Source: an uncultured Desulfuromonadales bacterium
GTDB lineage: Bacteria; Desulfobacterota; Desulfuromonadia; Desulfuromonadales; Geopsychrobacteraceae
Assembly (NCBI GenBank): GCA_947259685.1
Contig: CAMYNC010000119.1
Coordinates: 1-20,590 of the forward strand
Length of the DNA: 20,590 bases
Direction of reading: 5' to 3'
Shown: piece after piece, positions 13,963 to 20,590 of the stretch
How positions within the stretch are numbered: the stretch's first letter is position 1
Layout: every line of letters starts with the position of its first letter
Position numbers and translations under genes: made by a program
Notes under the pieces: generated by a model
What the model was told of the DNA's origin: nothing
The model's database searches: none
Seen by the model: the letters and a program-made list of their open reading frames with translations, nothing else

Positions 13963-14017
13963 CGCAGAGATCAGAAAGGTCGCGGAGAGATTCAAAGCAA
14001 GCTTGATTATCTCTGCG
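13963..14017. repeat. Inverted repeat with CGCAGAGAT arms
   Basis: CGCAGAGAT at 13963-13971 and ATCTCTGCG at 14009-14017 are exact complements. Flanking words (ACCGCAGAGA, CGCGGAGAGA, CTCTGCGTTCTTTGCGCTCT) belong to the CCGCAGAGACGCAGAG-type dispersed repeat that I know from many bacterial genomes. Confidence 0.6.
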
Positions 14018-14109
14018 TTCTTTGCGCTCTCGCCTCAAGGCGCCTACTTCTGGCGAGTATGTGAAGCGAACGGGCGGTAAATAGAATTACAAACTCTGGG
14101 AACGCCTGG

Positions 14110-14129
14110 TGGAGCCAAGTGCATAACCA
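14110..14129. repeat. Solo copy of the MITE terminal sequence
   Basis: TGGAGCCAAGTGCATAACCA matches 9454-9473 at 19 of 20 bases. I do not find its inverted partner nearby, so this is either a remnant of a second element or half of a larger dispersed repeat. Confidence 0.55.
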
Positions 14130-14246
14130 GAATGTCAATTTTAGTATTTTACGCAAGGAAATCAACCAGCTTACAGATTGGAAACGTCGGGGCTAAGGTG
14201 CAGGCATCTGCGGAGCCAGCCCCCTGACTGACCAATCGATTCAAAC

Positions 14247-14276
14247 AAAAAAAGGTGCCCGGCGGCACCCTTTTTT
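14247..14276 (-). terminator. Terminator of the XRE-cupin gene (bidirectional)
   Basis: GGTGCC (14254-14259) and GGCACC (14264-14269) form a stem around CGGC, with seven A's on the left and six T's on the right, so it can work on both strands. It lies 58 bases past the stop of the minus-strand XRE-cupin gene. Confidence 0.8.
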
Positions 14277-14333
14277 AATCCATCAACAAATCACCGTTCT
14301 CACTGCTTTAATGCTTCATGAAACACCTAATCG

Positions 14334-14891
14334 TCAAGCGGAACTGACCACCGCCAGGATCTCCGCCGGACTCTCTCCAAGGCCGTGAAATCTGTGACTG
14401 CGGGAGGCGTCCAGATAGGCGCTGTCGCCCTTTTTGAGCTGGTAGGTTTTACCGTCGTACAGCAGCTCAATGGCACCCTCCACCACGAACACGAATTCCT
14501 GGCCGTCGTGGGCAATCGGCGGGCCTTTCGGGGCCTGGGGGTCGAATGACAACATAAATGGCTCCATGACATGACCGACAGTGCCCGGCCGCGTCAGGGT
14601 GCCGTAAGCATAGCCCTGTTCGGTATTGCCCTGCTGCCCCCCGTAGGATTCTCCCGTACGGCAGATGGTTAAAGATTCCGAAACCGTTCCGCCACCATGC
14701 AGGAGTCCTTCGAACTTGGAGCCCAGAATTCGGGAAAGATTGATCACGACGCCTACCGAAGGAACCGCGCTCCCATTTTCATAGGCCTGCAACTGTGACA
14801 CTTCCAGCCCGGCCAGTTTACAGACCTCTTGCTGGGTCAGCCCCTGGGCTTCGCGTAATTTCTGAACACGTTCACCAACATACTTGCGCAT
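14334..14891 (-). CDS. XRE-family regulator with C-terminal cupin
   Basis: 185 residues. Residues 6-60 form an XRE helix-turn-helix (VQKLREAQGLTQQEVCKLAG, then VSQLQAYENGSAVPSV), and about 110-182 a small cupin barrel (GPPIAHDGQEFVFVVEGAIELLYDG, KKGDSAYLDASRSHRFHG). Proteins of this layout (PuuR/YdcN-like) repress small metabolic operons and sense a ligand in the cupin. GGGA stands before the minus-strand start, and a strong terminator follows the gene, so it is a single transcript. The nearest neighbours are remnants, so its original target may be gone; autoregulation is possible. Ligand unknown. The frame is intact and of usual length. Confidence 0.88.
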   Translation of the reverse strand: MRKYVGERVQKLREAQGLTQQEVCKLAGLEVSQLQAYENGSAVPSVGVVINLSRILGSKFEGLLHGGGTVSESLTICRTGESYGGQQGNTEQGYAYGTLTRPGTVGHVMEPFMLSFDPQAPKGPPIAHDGQEFVFVVEGAIELLYDGKTYQLKKGDSAYLDASRSHRFHGLGESPAEILAVVSSA

Positions 14892-15052
14892 AGCGTCCCT
14901 TTTTTGGTCTTAAAATTCTGGTTTCTGGTTATCTACTTCACGCCACCAATAAGCAAGAAATGCCAAAATTATATCACCATCCCTTCTGAGCATAACGGTC
15001 GATCCTCTTGATGAGTCGAACCGGCTGCCCTTTGGCGAAAACGGATGCAACC

Positions 15053-15571
15053 TCAGTAAGTAAATCGGGAGGAAAAAATGACTCGTTTGCCGGTCCCGGA
15101 AGCTCCATCCTCGTTCTCTCGTTCCCCCCAGAGGTATTCAGCGCCGAGGGAAACATTTTTATAAGGAGCCCAGATAAGATCAACAGCGACATAGGTCGTG
15201 TTATCAAAGGTGTCCCCACTGACAAAACCCGGGTTATCTGAGTTTACATAGCCATAGGCCAGGTTTGAGCGAAACTTTTCAGACCAGGAATGTTGAATGC
15301 CGCCGTAGGAGCCAAAGACACCTATCGTTACCAACTCTGAGCTGCTGGAATCAAACACCGCTTCTTTCGGCCCACCTTTAAGTTGTGAGCCGTAGCCGTC
15401 GCCATAATGCAGCATGAATTTAAAGTTGTCCTTCGGCCCCAGGAAAGGCAGTCCCGGTTGGGGTAAGGGGAAGGCACCCGGGGTGTAGCGAGCGAAACTT
15501 TCATCCACCGAGTGTCTTCCAACCCTAAATCCTCGTTCCGGTGTTAAGGGAACTTGGATGAGTCCGAATCG
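15053..15571 (-). pseudogene. C-terminal remnant of an outer-membrane porin (DcaP-like)
   Basis: The minus-strand frame is open from just after a stop at 15572-15574 and ends SSRFTY, the aromatic end recognised by the BAM complex. It reads as beta-barrel sequence (RFGLIQVPLTPERGF, SVDESFARYTPGAFPLPQPG, FKFMLHYGDGYGSQLKGG, YVAVDLIWAPYKNVSLGAEYLWGERENEDG), resembling the last 170 residues of DcaP-like porins, which normally have about 400. The signal peptide and the first half of the barrel are missing, with unrelated DNA beyond 15572, so no functional protein can be made. ORF callers would start it at the internal GTG (15508). Confidence 0.75.
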
Positions 15572-15710
15572 TTATTGGAGAAGCAGCGTGTTTAAGATGT
15601 CTCTTTGACTACTACTGTCTCGGGATCTTTGTGATCGATCTCTGATGTAGCACCCTTGAAATTTTTTAAAGTTTCCGCTTCGATCTGTCTCCGGCCATCT
15701 TAACGCACTA

Positions 15711-16018
15711 TTACTTGGCCAGGTCCGCAGCCGTATCGGACTTGATGTTGTACCCGCCGGCCATGGGGATGAACATGCCGGTGGCGAACATGTTGCGCCC
15801 GTCAAGTAGACTGACGGCAGTGTGTGCCACTTCACTCGTCTCACCGAAACGCCCAACCGGGATCTTCTTGGAGACGGCCGCCATCTTGTCGGGGCCGCCC
15901 AGGGTCTTCACCGCGTCAGGATAGTTCATGAAGTTCGAACCGATAGCGTTGCCGACGACCCCCTTGGGCGCACCCGTCATGGCGGCGCATTGGACCATCA
16001 TATTCGCTGCCGCGCATA
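15711..16018 (-). pseudogene. C-terminal fragment of a short-chain dehydrogenase/reductase
   Basis: The last ~100 residues of an SDR enzyme: CAAANMMVQCAAMTGAPKGV corresponds to the region around the catalytic YxxxK helix, followed by NAIGSNFMNYP, KKIPVGRFGETSEVAHTAVS and NMFATGMFIPMAGGYN, which are the typical end of classical SDRs. The Rossmann N-terminus with the GxxxGxG motif is absent. At about 16018 the sequence switches, within one codon, to a PAS domain of a sensor protein. The apparent start at 16085 lies in that PAS segment in another frame and is not real. Confidence 0.85.
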
Positions 16019-17985
16019 TTGAGTTCGGCAATAAATCGTTCACGATCTTTTGGATTATTCCAGCGACCGAGAGACCCTTCGGCAATCAACTCTTCGGGGC
16101 TGTCAAAATCATACATCATGGCCAGGGCGTCGTTGACAAATAAAAATCGACCATCTGGCATTGAACTAAAAACCCCGACGATAGCATCATCAACCAGACC
16201 GCGGTACTTGGCTTCGCTTTTTTCGAGCGCCTCTTCTGTCAGCTTACGTTCCGTAACATCCCGCGCGACAGAAAAGACCTGTTCTTCTTCCAGCATTGGA
16301 AATGAATTCCAGGAGACCCAACGATAGGAGCCGTCTTTACATCGATAGCGGTTTTCAAAACCAACGGCCGGGATGCCTTTTTTAAGTTGCTCTGCGGCTT
16401 CAATAGTCGATTGTTGGTCATCCGGATGAACAAAACTCAACCACGAACTGCTTAACAGTTCATCTATGCTCCATCCCAAGGCCAGATTCCAGGCAGAATT
16501 GAGCTGCTTGAAATTACCGTCAAAACCCGCAATACTCAGCATATCAATTGATTTGTTGAAAAACTGGTCCCGCTCCGATTCCGCCCGTTTTCTTTCCCTT
16601 ATCTCCTTTTGAATGGAATCAAACTGGATTGCATTTTTCAAAGAAATCGCTGCCTGCCCCGAGATGATATCCAGAATTTTCAGTCTCTCCGATGTAAAAG
16701 CCCCTTTGGTCAGATTGTTCTCCAGGTACAGAATGCCACTGATCTGCCCCTGGTTGACAAGTGGTGAGCACAGGATGGATCTCGACTGACGCTTTTGAAT
16801 GGTAGGATCAGCAGTGAACTCTCCCTTGTTGGCAGCATCCTCAAATACAACTTTTTCTTTTGTGCGGGCCACATAATTGACGATTCTCTGGGGCACCACG
16901 TCGTTCTCATCAATCCTCACTTGTTTTTGAGAAAATGCTTCGCTTTCTTGGATATCACCTTCTGCCACCACAATCCATTGACCTTCCTCCCCCATGACCA
17001 GGAACCATTTTTTCTACCTCTAGAGTATGCAGGAGCTGGTGGGTGAAAAATGCGTTTCCTCCCATTTTAGAATAGACAAGTCGGGCCAAAGGGACACTTT
17101 CCGATTGACTGCAATGCAAGGTGTCTGCATTAAGGGCGTTGACATCAGCTTCTGTAAGGTTTTGCAAGTTTATCTGTTCCAGATTGACATCCCCTTGTTG
17201 CAGCTCCTTTTTGCTGGTTGTCAATGGATGGGTCGCATCTACTTCGTTATCCCGATAGGCGCCAATGATCAGAAAATGGGCCAGGTCCGGATCGGTGAGC
17301 AATACTTTCTGCAGGTTTAGTGAGGCCGCATCAATCCACTGTAAATCGTCCAAAAATATCACAAGGGGATGCTCTTTTTGAGCTATAACCTTGACGAAAT
17401 TTTGGAATACTAGGTTAAAACGGTTCTGCGCTTCCTGCCCGCCCAATTGCAGCACTTTGGGCTGCGGGCCGATGACCAGTTCCAGATTGGGGATGACATC
17501 GATAATCAGCTTTCCGTTCAAACCCACGGCTTCCAGGATCTGCACTTTCCACCCATCCAACCGGCTATCGCTTTCCATTAAAAGTTGGCTCACCAATCCG
17601 CTGAAGGCTTGCCCCCAGGCAAAATAGGGAAAGTTGCGCTGGTATTGGTTGAACTTGCCCTCGATGAAAAACCCACGTTTGGCGGTAATTACTTTGTGGA
17701 CCTCATGCACCAGCACGCTTTTGCCCACTCCGGAGTATCCCGCCACCAGAAAGAGTTCCTTGCCGCCTTGCGAGGTCCGCTCGAACGAGTCGAGCAGGGA
17801 TGCGATCTCGCGCTCCCCCCATAGAGCTTTTGTGGGATGGAGAATCTTCCGGTCAGATCCGATTCCCCCAATTTAAACTCTTCAATCTTGCCGGTATTCA
17901 CGAGTTGGGTCGCGCAGAGATTCAGGTCGTGTTGCAATCCCAAGGCGGACTGGTAGCGGTTCTCCGCATTCTCCTCCAGCAGCTA
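16018..17985 (-). pseudogene. Decayed multi-domain sensor: kinase tail, AAA ATPase, GAF and PAS domains
   Basis: Read from 17985 down on the minus strand, pieces of one huge protein appear in order. LLEENAENRYQSALGLQHDL is the end of a Ser/Thr kinase domain and is preceded by TAG at 17983-17985. Next come LTGRFSIPQKLYG, then in another frame ERTSQGGKELFLVAGYSGVGKS, an AAA_16-type ATPase with Walker A and LVIFLDDLQWID as Walker B. Around 16990 the ATPase jumps to a GAF domain (NYVARTKEKVVFEDAA, SILCSPLVNQGQISGILYLE), followed by two PAS domains. The frameshift lies in a run of six C's (17815-17820). The several hundred residues usual between ATPase and GAF are deleted, and the histidine kinase end is lost at the SDR junction. 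Intact relatives are about 1700-2000 residues long. Confidence 0.85.
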
Positions 17986-18146
17986 TTGAATCACTCTCCG
18001 AGCCTGTTCGCTGGCGTAACGCTTTCCCAGGGGTTGGCGATGCCGTGTCGCCCAGTCGGTGAGCGTGGTTGTCCCTAAGGGGGACGAATCGACGGTCAGA
18101 AGACCGGCCAATCACCACGAACTTATAGGAAAGAGTACGAAATAGA

Positions 18147-18174
18147 TTGCAATTATCAGATATTTAACTACAAT
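18147..18174 (+). promoter_or_regulatory. Sigma-70-type promoter of the AAA ATPase gene
   Basis: TTGCAA (18147-18152) and TACAAT (18169-18174) with 16 bases between lie about 50 bases before the start codon in the most AT-rich part of the window. Seen directly; use is inferred. Confidence 0.5.
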
Positions 18175-18211
18175 TATTGTATCTCAATAATGCAATAACA
18201 ATAATAGTTGT
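18167..18211. promoter_or_regulatory. Imperfect inverted repeat overlapping the -10 box
   Basis: ACTACAATTATTGT (18167-18180) and ACAATAATAGTTGT (18198-18211) are complementary at 12 of 14 positions with a 17-base spacer. The left arm covers the proposed -10 box, which suits a repressor site. Confidence 0.4.
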
Positions 18212-18226
18212 TCAGGGGGATGAACC

Positions 18227-19363
18227 ATGACATCACCATTCAAATTTCAGGTGCTTTCAGCCGATGCGCCTTTCTGTAACCGGGTCAAGGAACAGGAAGA
18301 GCTGAAGAACTATGCTCTGGCAAAAGCCAATGTGGTGATCTTCTCACCACGCCGTTATGGCAAGACCTCCCTGGTCGATCGAGTGCAGAAATCACTTGCC
18401 GATGATGACGCGATTACCATCTATGCCGATTTCTACGGGGTTTCGTCTATCGCTGATGTGGCGGCTTTTCTCGCCAAGGCGGTTTTTAAAGTCACCGCCC
18501 AAAGTGACTCCCTGCTCAACCGGGCCATGCGAACCTTCAAGAACTTTCGCCCTTCGCTGGTCGCCCGGCCGGATGAAAAAAGCGGCTTCTCTTTATCTCT
18601 GCAGGTCTTGCAGGAAAGTCGTCCGGGGCTGGATCTGTTGGAGGAAACCTTAGAGGCGCTGGGGACATTCATTGAAGAGAGTGACCAGCTGGTGCATATC
18701 GTGCTGGATGAATTCCAGGAGATCACCAAGCTCGCAGAAGTTCTCCAAGTGGAAGGGGTGATGCGCCAACACATTCAGCGGCACGAGGCCAGCTACTTTT
18801 TCGTCGGCAGTCGGCGCTCACTGTTGCTGAGCATGTTTAACGAACGGCAGCGCCCGTTCTATCAAAGTGCGGTCAATTACGAACTGACCCCGCTGCCGCG
18901 CGATGAGTTTGCCGTCTTCATCCAAACCCTCTGCATAACGGCCGGCAAGCAGTGTGACACCACTGTGGCAGAATCTATTGTCGATGCGGTCAACTGTTAT
19001 CCGTTGTACGCCCAGAAACTGGCATTTTTTTCCTTCAACGCGGCAACAGGAGAGTCTATCGACCAAGCCGCCGTCGAGCGCGGTATCCGAATGCTCATCC
19101 AGGAAAGGGGACGGAATTTTGAAGAAACCCTCGCTGAGATCCCGGTCAAGCAGGTGGCCCTGTTGCGTGCACTGGCGATTGACCCGACGACGTCACTGTA
19201 CTCCCAGGACTACATGAAGCGACATGATCTTGGTTCGCAAGGGGCCATTCAAAATTCGGTTAAAAAGTTGGTCACTATGGACCTGATTGAAAAGGATGCC
19301 AAAGATATCTGGCGGGTTGTTGATCCAGTATTAGCGCTTTGGCTGCGAGAGCAATTTAGTTGA
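18227..19363 (+). CDS. Archaeal-type AAA ATPase with C-terminal winged helix
   Basis: 378 residues of the family often named 'ATPase domain predominantly from Archaea' (PF01637-like, STAND branch). The Walker A variant SPRRYGKT is at 40-47, with the first glycine of the usual GxxxxGKT replaced by serine. Walker B HIVLDEFQE is at 157-165 with D161/E162, and FFVGSRRSLLLSMF at 191-204 forms the sensor region. The last 70 residues (ALLRALAIDPTTSLYSQDYM, then GAIQNSVKKLVTMDLIEKD) look like a winged helix. GGGGGAT lies just before the ATG. It has its own promoter-like boxes and no cotranscribed partner. Biological roles of this family are unclear; it often occurs near mobile DNA and toxin genes. 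The frame is intact, unlike the region to its left. Confidence 0.85.
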   Translation: MTSPFKFQVLSADAPFCNRVKEQEELKNYALAKANVVIFSPRRYGKTSLVDRVQKSLADDDAITIYADFYGVSSIADVAAFLAKAVFKVTAQSDSLLNRAMRTFKNFRPSLVARPDEKSGFSLSLQVLQESRPGLDLLEETLEALGTFIEESDQLVHIVLDEFQEITKLAEVLQVEGVMRQHIQRHEASYFFVGSRRSLLLSMFNERQRPFYQSAVNYELTPLPRDEFAVFIQTLCITAGKQCDTTVAESIVDAVNCYPLYAQKLAFFSFNAATGESIDQAAVERGIRMLIQERGRNFEETLAEIPVKQVALLRALAIDPTTSLYSQDYMKRHDLGSQGAIQNSVKKLVTMDLIEKDAKDIWRVVDPVLALWLREQFS

Positions 19364-19463
19364 TTGGGGCAGGTGAGGGAAACAGAGGGGGAATTATCAG
19401 GAGATGAAAGGGGAGCCGAATGTTCGCATACTGTTGTCCTGAAGAGAGAGCCTCGGGGGGCCC

Positions 19464-19494
19464 CTCACTGCTGAGATTTAAAGCCAGCAGTGAG
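19464..19494. repeat. Perfect 10-bp inverted repeat
   Basis: CTCACTGCTG (19464-19473) and CAGCAGTGAG (19485-19494) are exact complements around an 11-base spacer. It lacks a T-tract, so it is not a standard terminator. Confidence 0.65.
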
Positions 19495-19664
19495 ACGAAA
19501 ACTCGCGTTGATCGGACAGTCGTTCCTGGATTGCTGGCTGGCGGCGGTTGGCGACACTCGAAGGAGAAAAGCGAAGATGGTAAACAATAGGAATTTGCTG
19601 ACGTTTATGTGAGCCGACTGAGGCATTGGTAAATGCTTCCTGATAAGCCAATCGGCTTGCAAAT

Positions 19665-19705
19665 GAAGCGATTATGCGTCACAATCGCTTCTAAAAGTGG
19701 AGCGA
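19665..19705. promoter_or_regulatory. Perfect inverted repeat plus third half-site before the class II Fic gene
   Basis: GAAGCGATT (19665-19673) and AATCGCTTC (19683-19691) are exact complements with a 9-base spacer. A related half, GGAGCGAATT (19699-19708), follows and contains the ribosome site. The position directly before the GTG start suits an operator or a translation-controlling hairpin. Confidence 0.45.
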
Positions 19706-19708
19706 ATT

Positions 19709-20590
19709 GTGGTTAAAAGCACGAGGAAATATCTTTGGCAGCACTCTAGCTGGACAGACTTTCAATGGGACGGTTCTGCTCTCCTGGAAGTTCATGGCCA
19801 TTGCCGTTTTGAGCAGGGATTGCTTCGAGCGCAGGTTGAGGCTCTTGGCCTTGAGGAGCGGTTAGAGGCTCAGGCGGAAGTTTTGGTCGAAGAGGCGCTA
19901 AAGACTTCGGCAATCGAAGGAGAAATCCTCGATCCACAGCAGGTGCGCTCTTCAGTTGCAAGGCGTCTGGGGTTGCCAGATGCCGGCTTACGTCAGCCTG
20001 AGCGGACGGTTGAAGGGCTCGTAGAGATTCTGCTTGATGCGACACAAAACCATGATGCCCCGTTAACCGCAGATCGGCTGAAAGGGTGGCAGGCAGCACT
20101 CTTTCCCACCGGCTACTCAGGGATGCATAAAATCATTGCTGGCGATTGGCGCCAGGATGTTATGCAGGTTGTTTCCGGCCCCGTCGGTCGAGAGAAGGTC
20201 CATTATGAGGCGCCACCAGCGGACCAACTTGATCAGCACGTGCAGCCGCTGCTCGGTTGGTGGAACGCGCCGCCAAAAGGGCTAGATGGCCTGCTGCGGG
20301 CGGGCATTGCGCATCTTTGGTTCGTGACACTGCACCCTTTCGACGATGGCAATGGTCGGGTCGGACGAACCTTGGCGGAGATGGCGCTGGCAGCGGACGA
20401 ACAACTGGCGACGCGCTATTACAGCCTGTCCGGGCAGATCATGGCAGAACGTGACGTATACTATCATGCGCTGCAAACTGCGCAGCAGGGTTCCGGCGAC
20501 ATCACCGAGTGGCTTCAGTGGTTCATGGCATGTTTGTGCCGGTCAATGCAGAACTCACGGGACCTGATCGGCCGGGTTCTGCGAAAAGCT
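19709..20590 (+). CDS. Class II Fic-family protein with DUF4172-type N-terminus (3' partial)
   Basis: The gene starts at GTG 19709, six bases after GGAG, and stays open to the window edge (294 codons; relatives have about 370). The opening YLWQHSSWTDFQWDGSALL belongs to the DUF4172 region. TSAIEGE at 66-72 is the S/TxxxE(G/N) inhibitory helix, placed N-terminally as in class II Fic proteins, so the enzyme carries its own antitoxin. The active-site loop HPFDDGNGRVGR is at 209-220 with catalytic H209. The region between 130 and 170 (LFPTGYSGMHKIIAGDWRQD, then MQVVSGPVGREKVHYEAPP) is typical. It probably modifies a protein with AMP when relieved from inhibition. The C-terminal winged helix, if present, lies outside. 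Distinct from the class I Fic at 11825. Confidence 0.9.
   Translation, partial: MVKSTRKYLWQHSSWTDFQWDGSALLEVHGHCRFEQGLLRAQVEALGLEERLEAQAEVLVEEALKTSAIEGEILDPQQVRSSVARRLGLPDAGLRQPERTVEGLVEILLDATQNHDAPLTADRLKGWQAALFPTGYSGMHKIIAGDWRQDVMQVVSGPVGREKVHYEAPPADQLDQHVQPLLGWWNAPPKGLDGLLRAGIAHLWFVTLHPFDDGNGRVGRTLAEMALAADEQLATRYYSLSGQIMAERDVYYHALQTAQQGSGDITEWLQWFMACLCRSMQNSRDLIGRVLRKA

Larger units (their letters stand above)
13875..14333. other. 459-base gap with repeats and a terminator
   Basis: No gene is seen. It contains the udp 5' region, a CGCAGAGAT/ATCTCTGCG inverted pair (13963-14017), a lone copy of the MITE end (14110-14129), and the terminator at 14247-14276. The remainder shows no coding pattern. 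Confidence 0.6.
19364..19708. other. 345-base gap with several hairpins
   Basis: No convincing gene is seen; the minus-strand ORF at 19465-19662 falls across hairpins and looks spurious. Notable are the inverted repeats at 19464-19494 and 19665-19691, AAGCC-aatc-GGCTT at about 19646-19659, and a 12-codon ORF at 19404 (ATG AAA GGG GAG ...) preceded by AGG. Confidence 0.5.

Noticed and set aside
15711..16085. Intact 124-residue SDR-like protein
   Set aside because: The first residues come from another frame of the PAS segment; the cofactor-binding half is absent.
19465..19662. Minus-strand ORF with a signal-like hydrophobic run
   Set aside because: It spans perfect hairpins and has no ribosome site; it looks like a chance frame through repetitive DNA.
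19610..19720. Integron attC-like recombination site
   Set aside because: There are inverted repeats, but I find no paired RYYYAAC/GTTRRRY core sites and no integrase.
1..20590. CRISPR array, tRNA or rRNA genes
   Set aside because: No regularly spaced direct repeats and no cloverleaf or rRNA-like sequence were found on reading both strands.

Overview
The window looks like accessory chromosome from a Gram-negative, probably Desulfuromonadales/Geobacter-like (former deltaproteobacterial) organism. The grounds are codon usage and GC level, an RpfG-type HD-GYP regulator, a DcaP-type porin remnant, and short palindromic repeats of a kind I associate with that group. This placement is inference; there is no rRNA or tRNA gene in the window.

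Bases 1-5280 (+) form a compact operon. It holds a radical-SAM aminomutase-like protein whose N-terminus is the C-terminal half of a SpoU/TrmJ RNA methyltransferase, both subunits of a 3-oxoacid (PcaIJ-like) CoA-transferase, a class III PLP aminotransferase, and a PcaF-like thiolase. Read in order, these enzymes could move an amino group from C2 to C3, remove it, activate the 3-oxo acid with CoA and cleave it to acetyl-CoA plus a shorter acyl-CoA. That would be a route through a beta-amino acid. A convergent REC-HD-GYP gene (5367-6401, -) and a TesB thioesterase (6683-7537, +) follow.

Bases 7560-12830 are accessory. A toxin-antitoxin pair (composite HigA-like antitoxin plus a nucleotidyltransferase-like toxin) has a recognisable promoter and operator. 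It is followed by a secreted glutaredoxin-like protein and then a small duplication: a broken copy of a GFA-family gene, split by a 190-bp MITE-like insertion, lies upstream of a DddL-like cupin (possible DMSP lyase) and the intact GFA gene. Next come an iron superoxide dismutase pseudogene, an MmcQ/YjbR protein, and a class I Fic toxin. Facing the Fic gene tail to tail is a small ORF carrying a Fic-antitoxin motif.

Bases 12830-18100 mix decayed and intact genes, mostly on the minus strand. Uridine phosphorylase and an XRE-cupin regulator look intact. A porin, a short-chain dehydrogenase and a very large kinase/ATPase/GAF/PAS sensor survive only as fragments joined at sharp breakpoints. From 18227 to the right edge (+) there is an archaeal-type AAA ATPase with its own promoter and inverted repeat, a 345-bp gap rich in hairpins, and a class II Fic protein (GTG start) that runs off the window.
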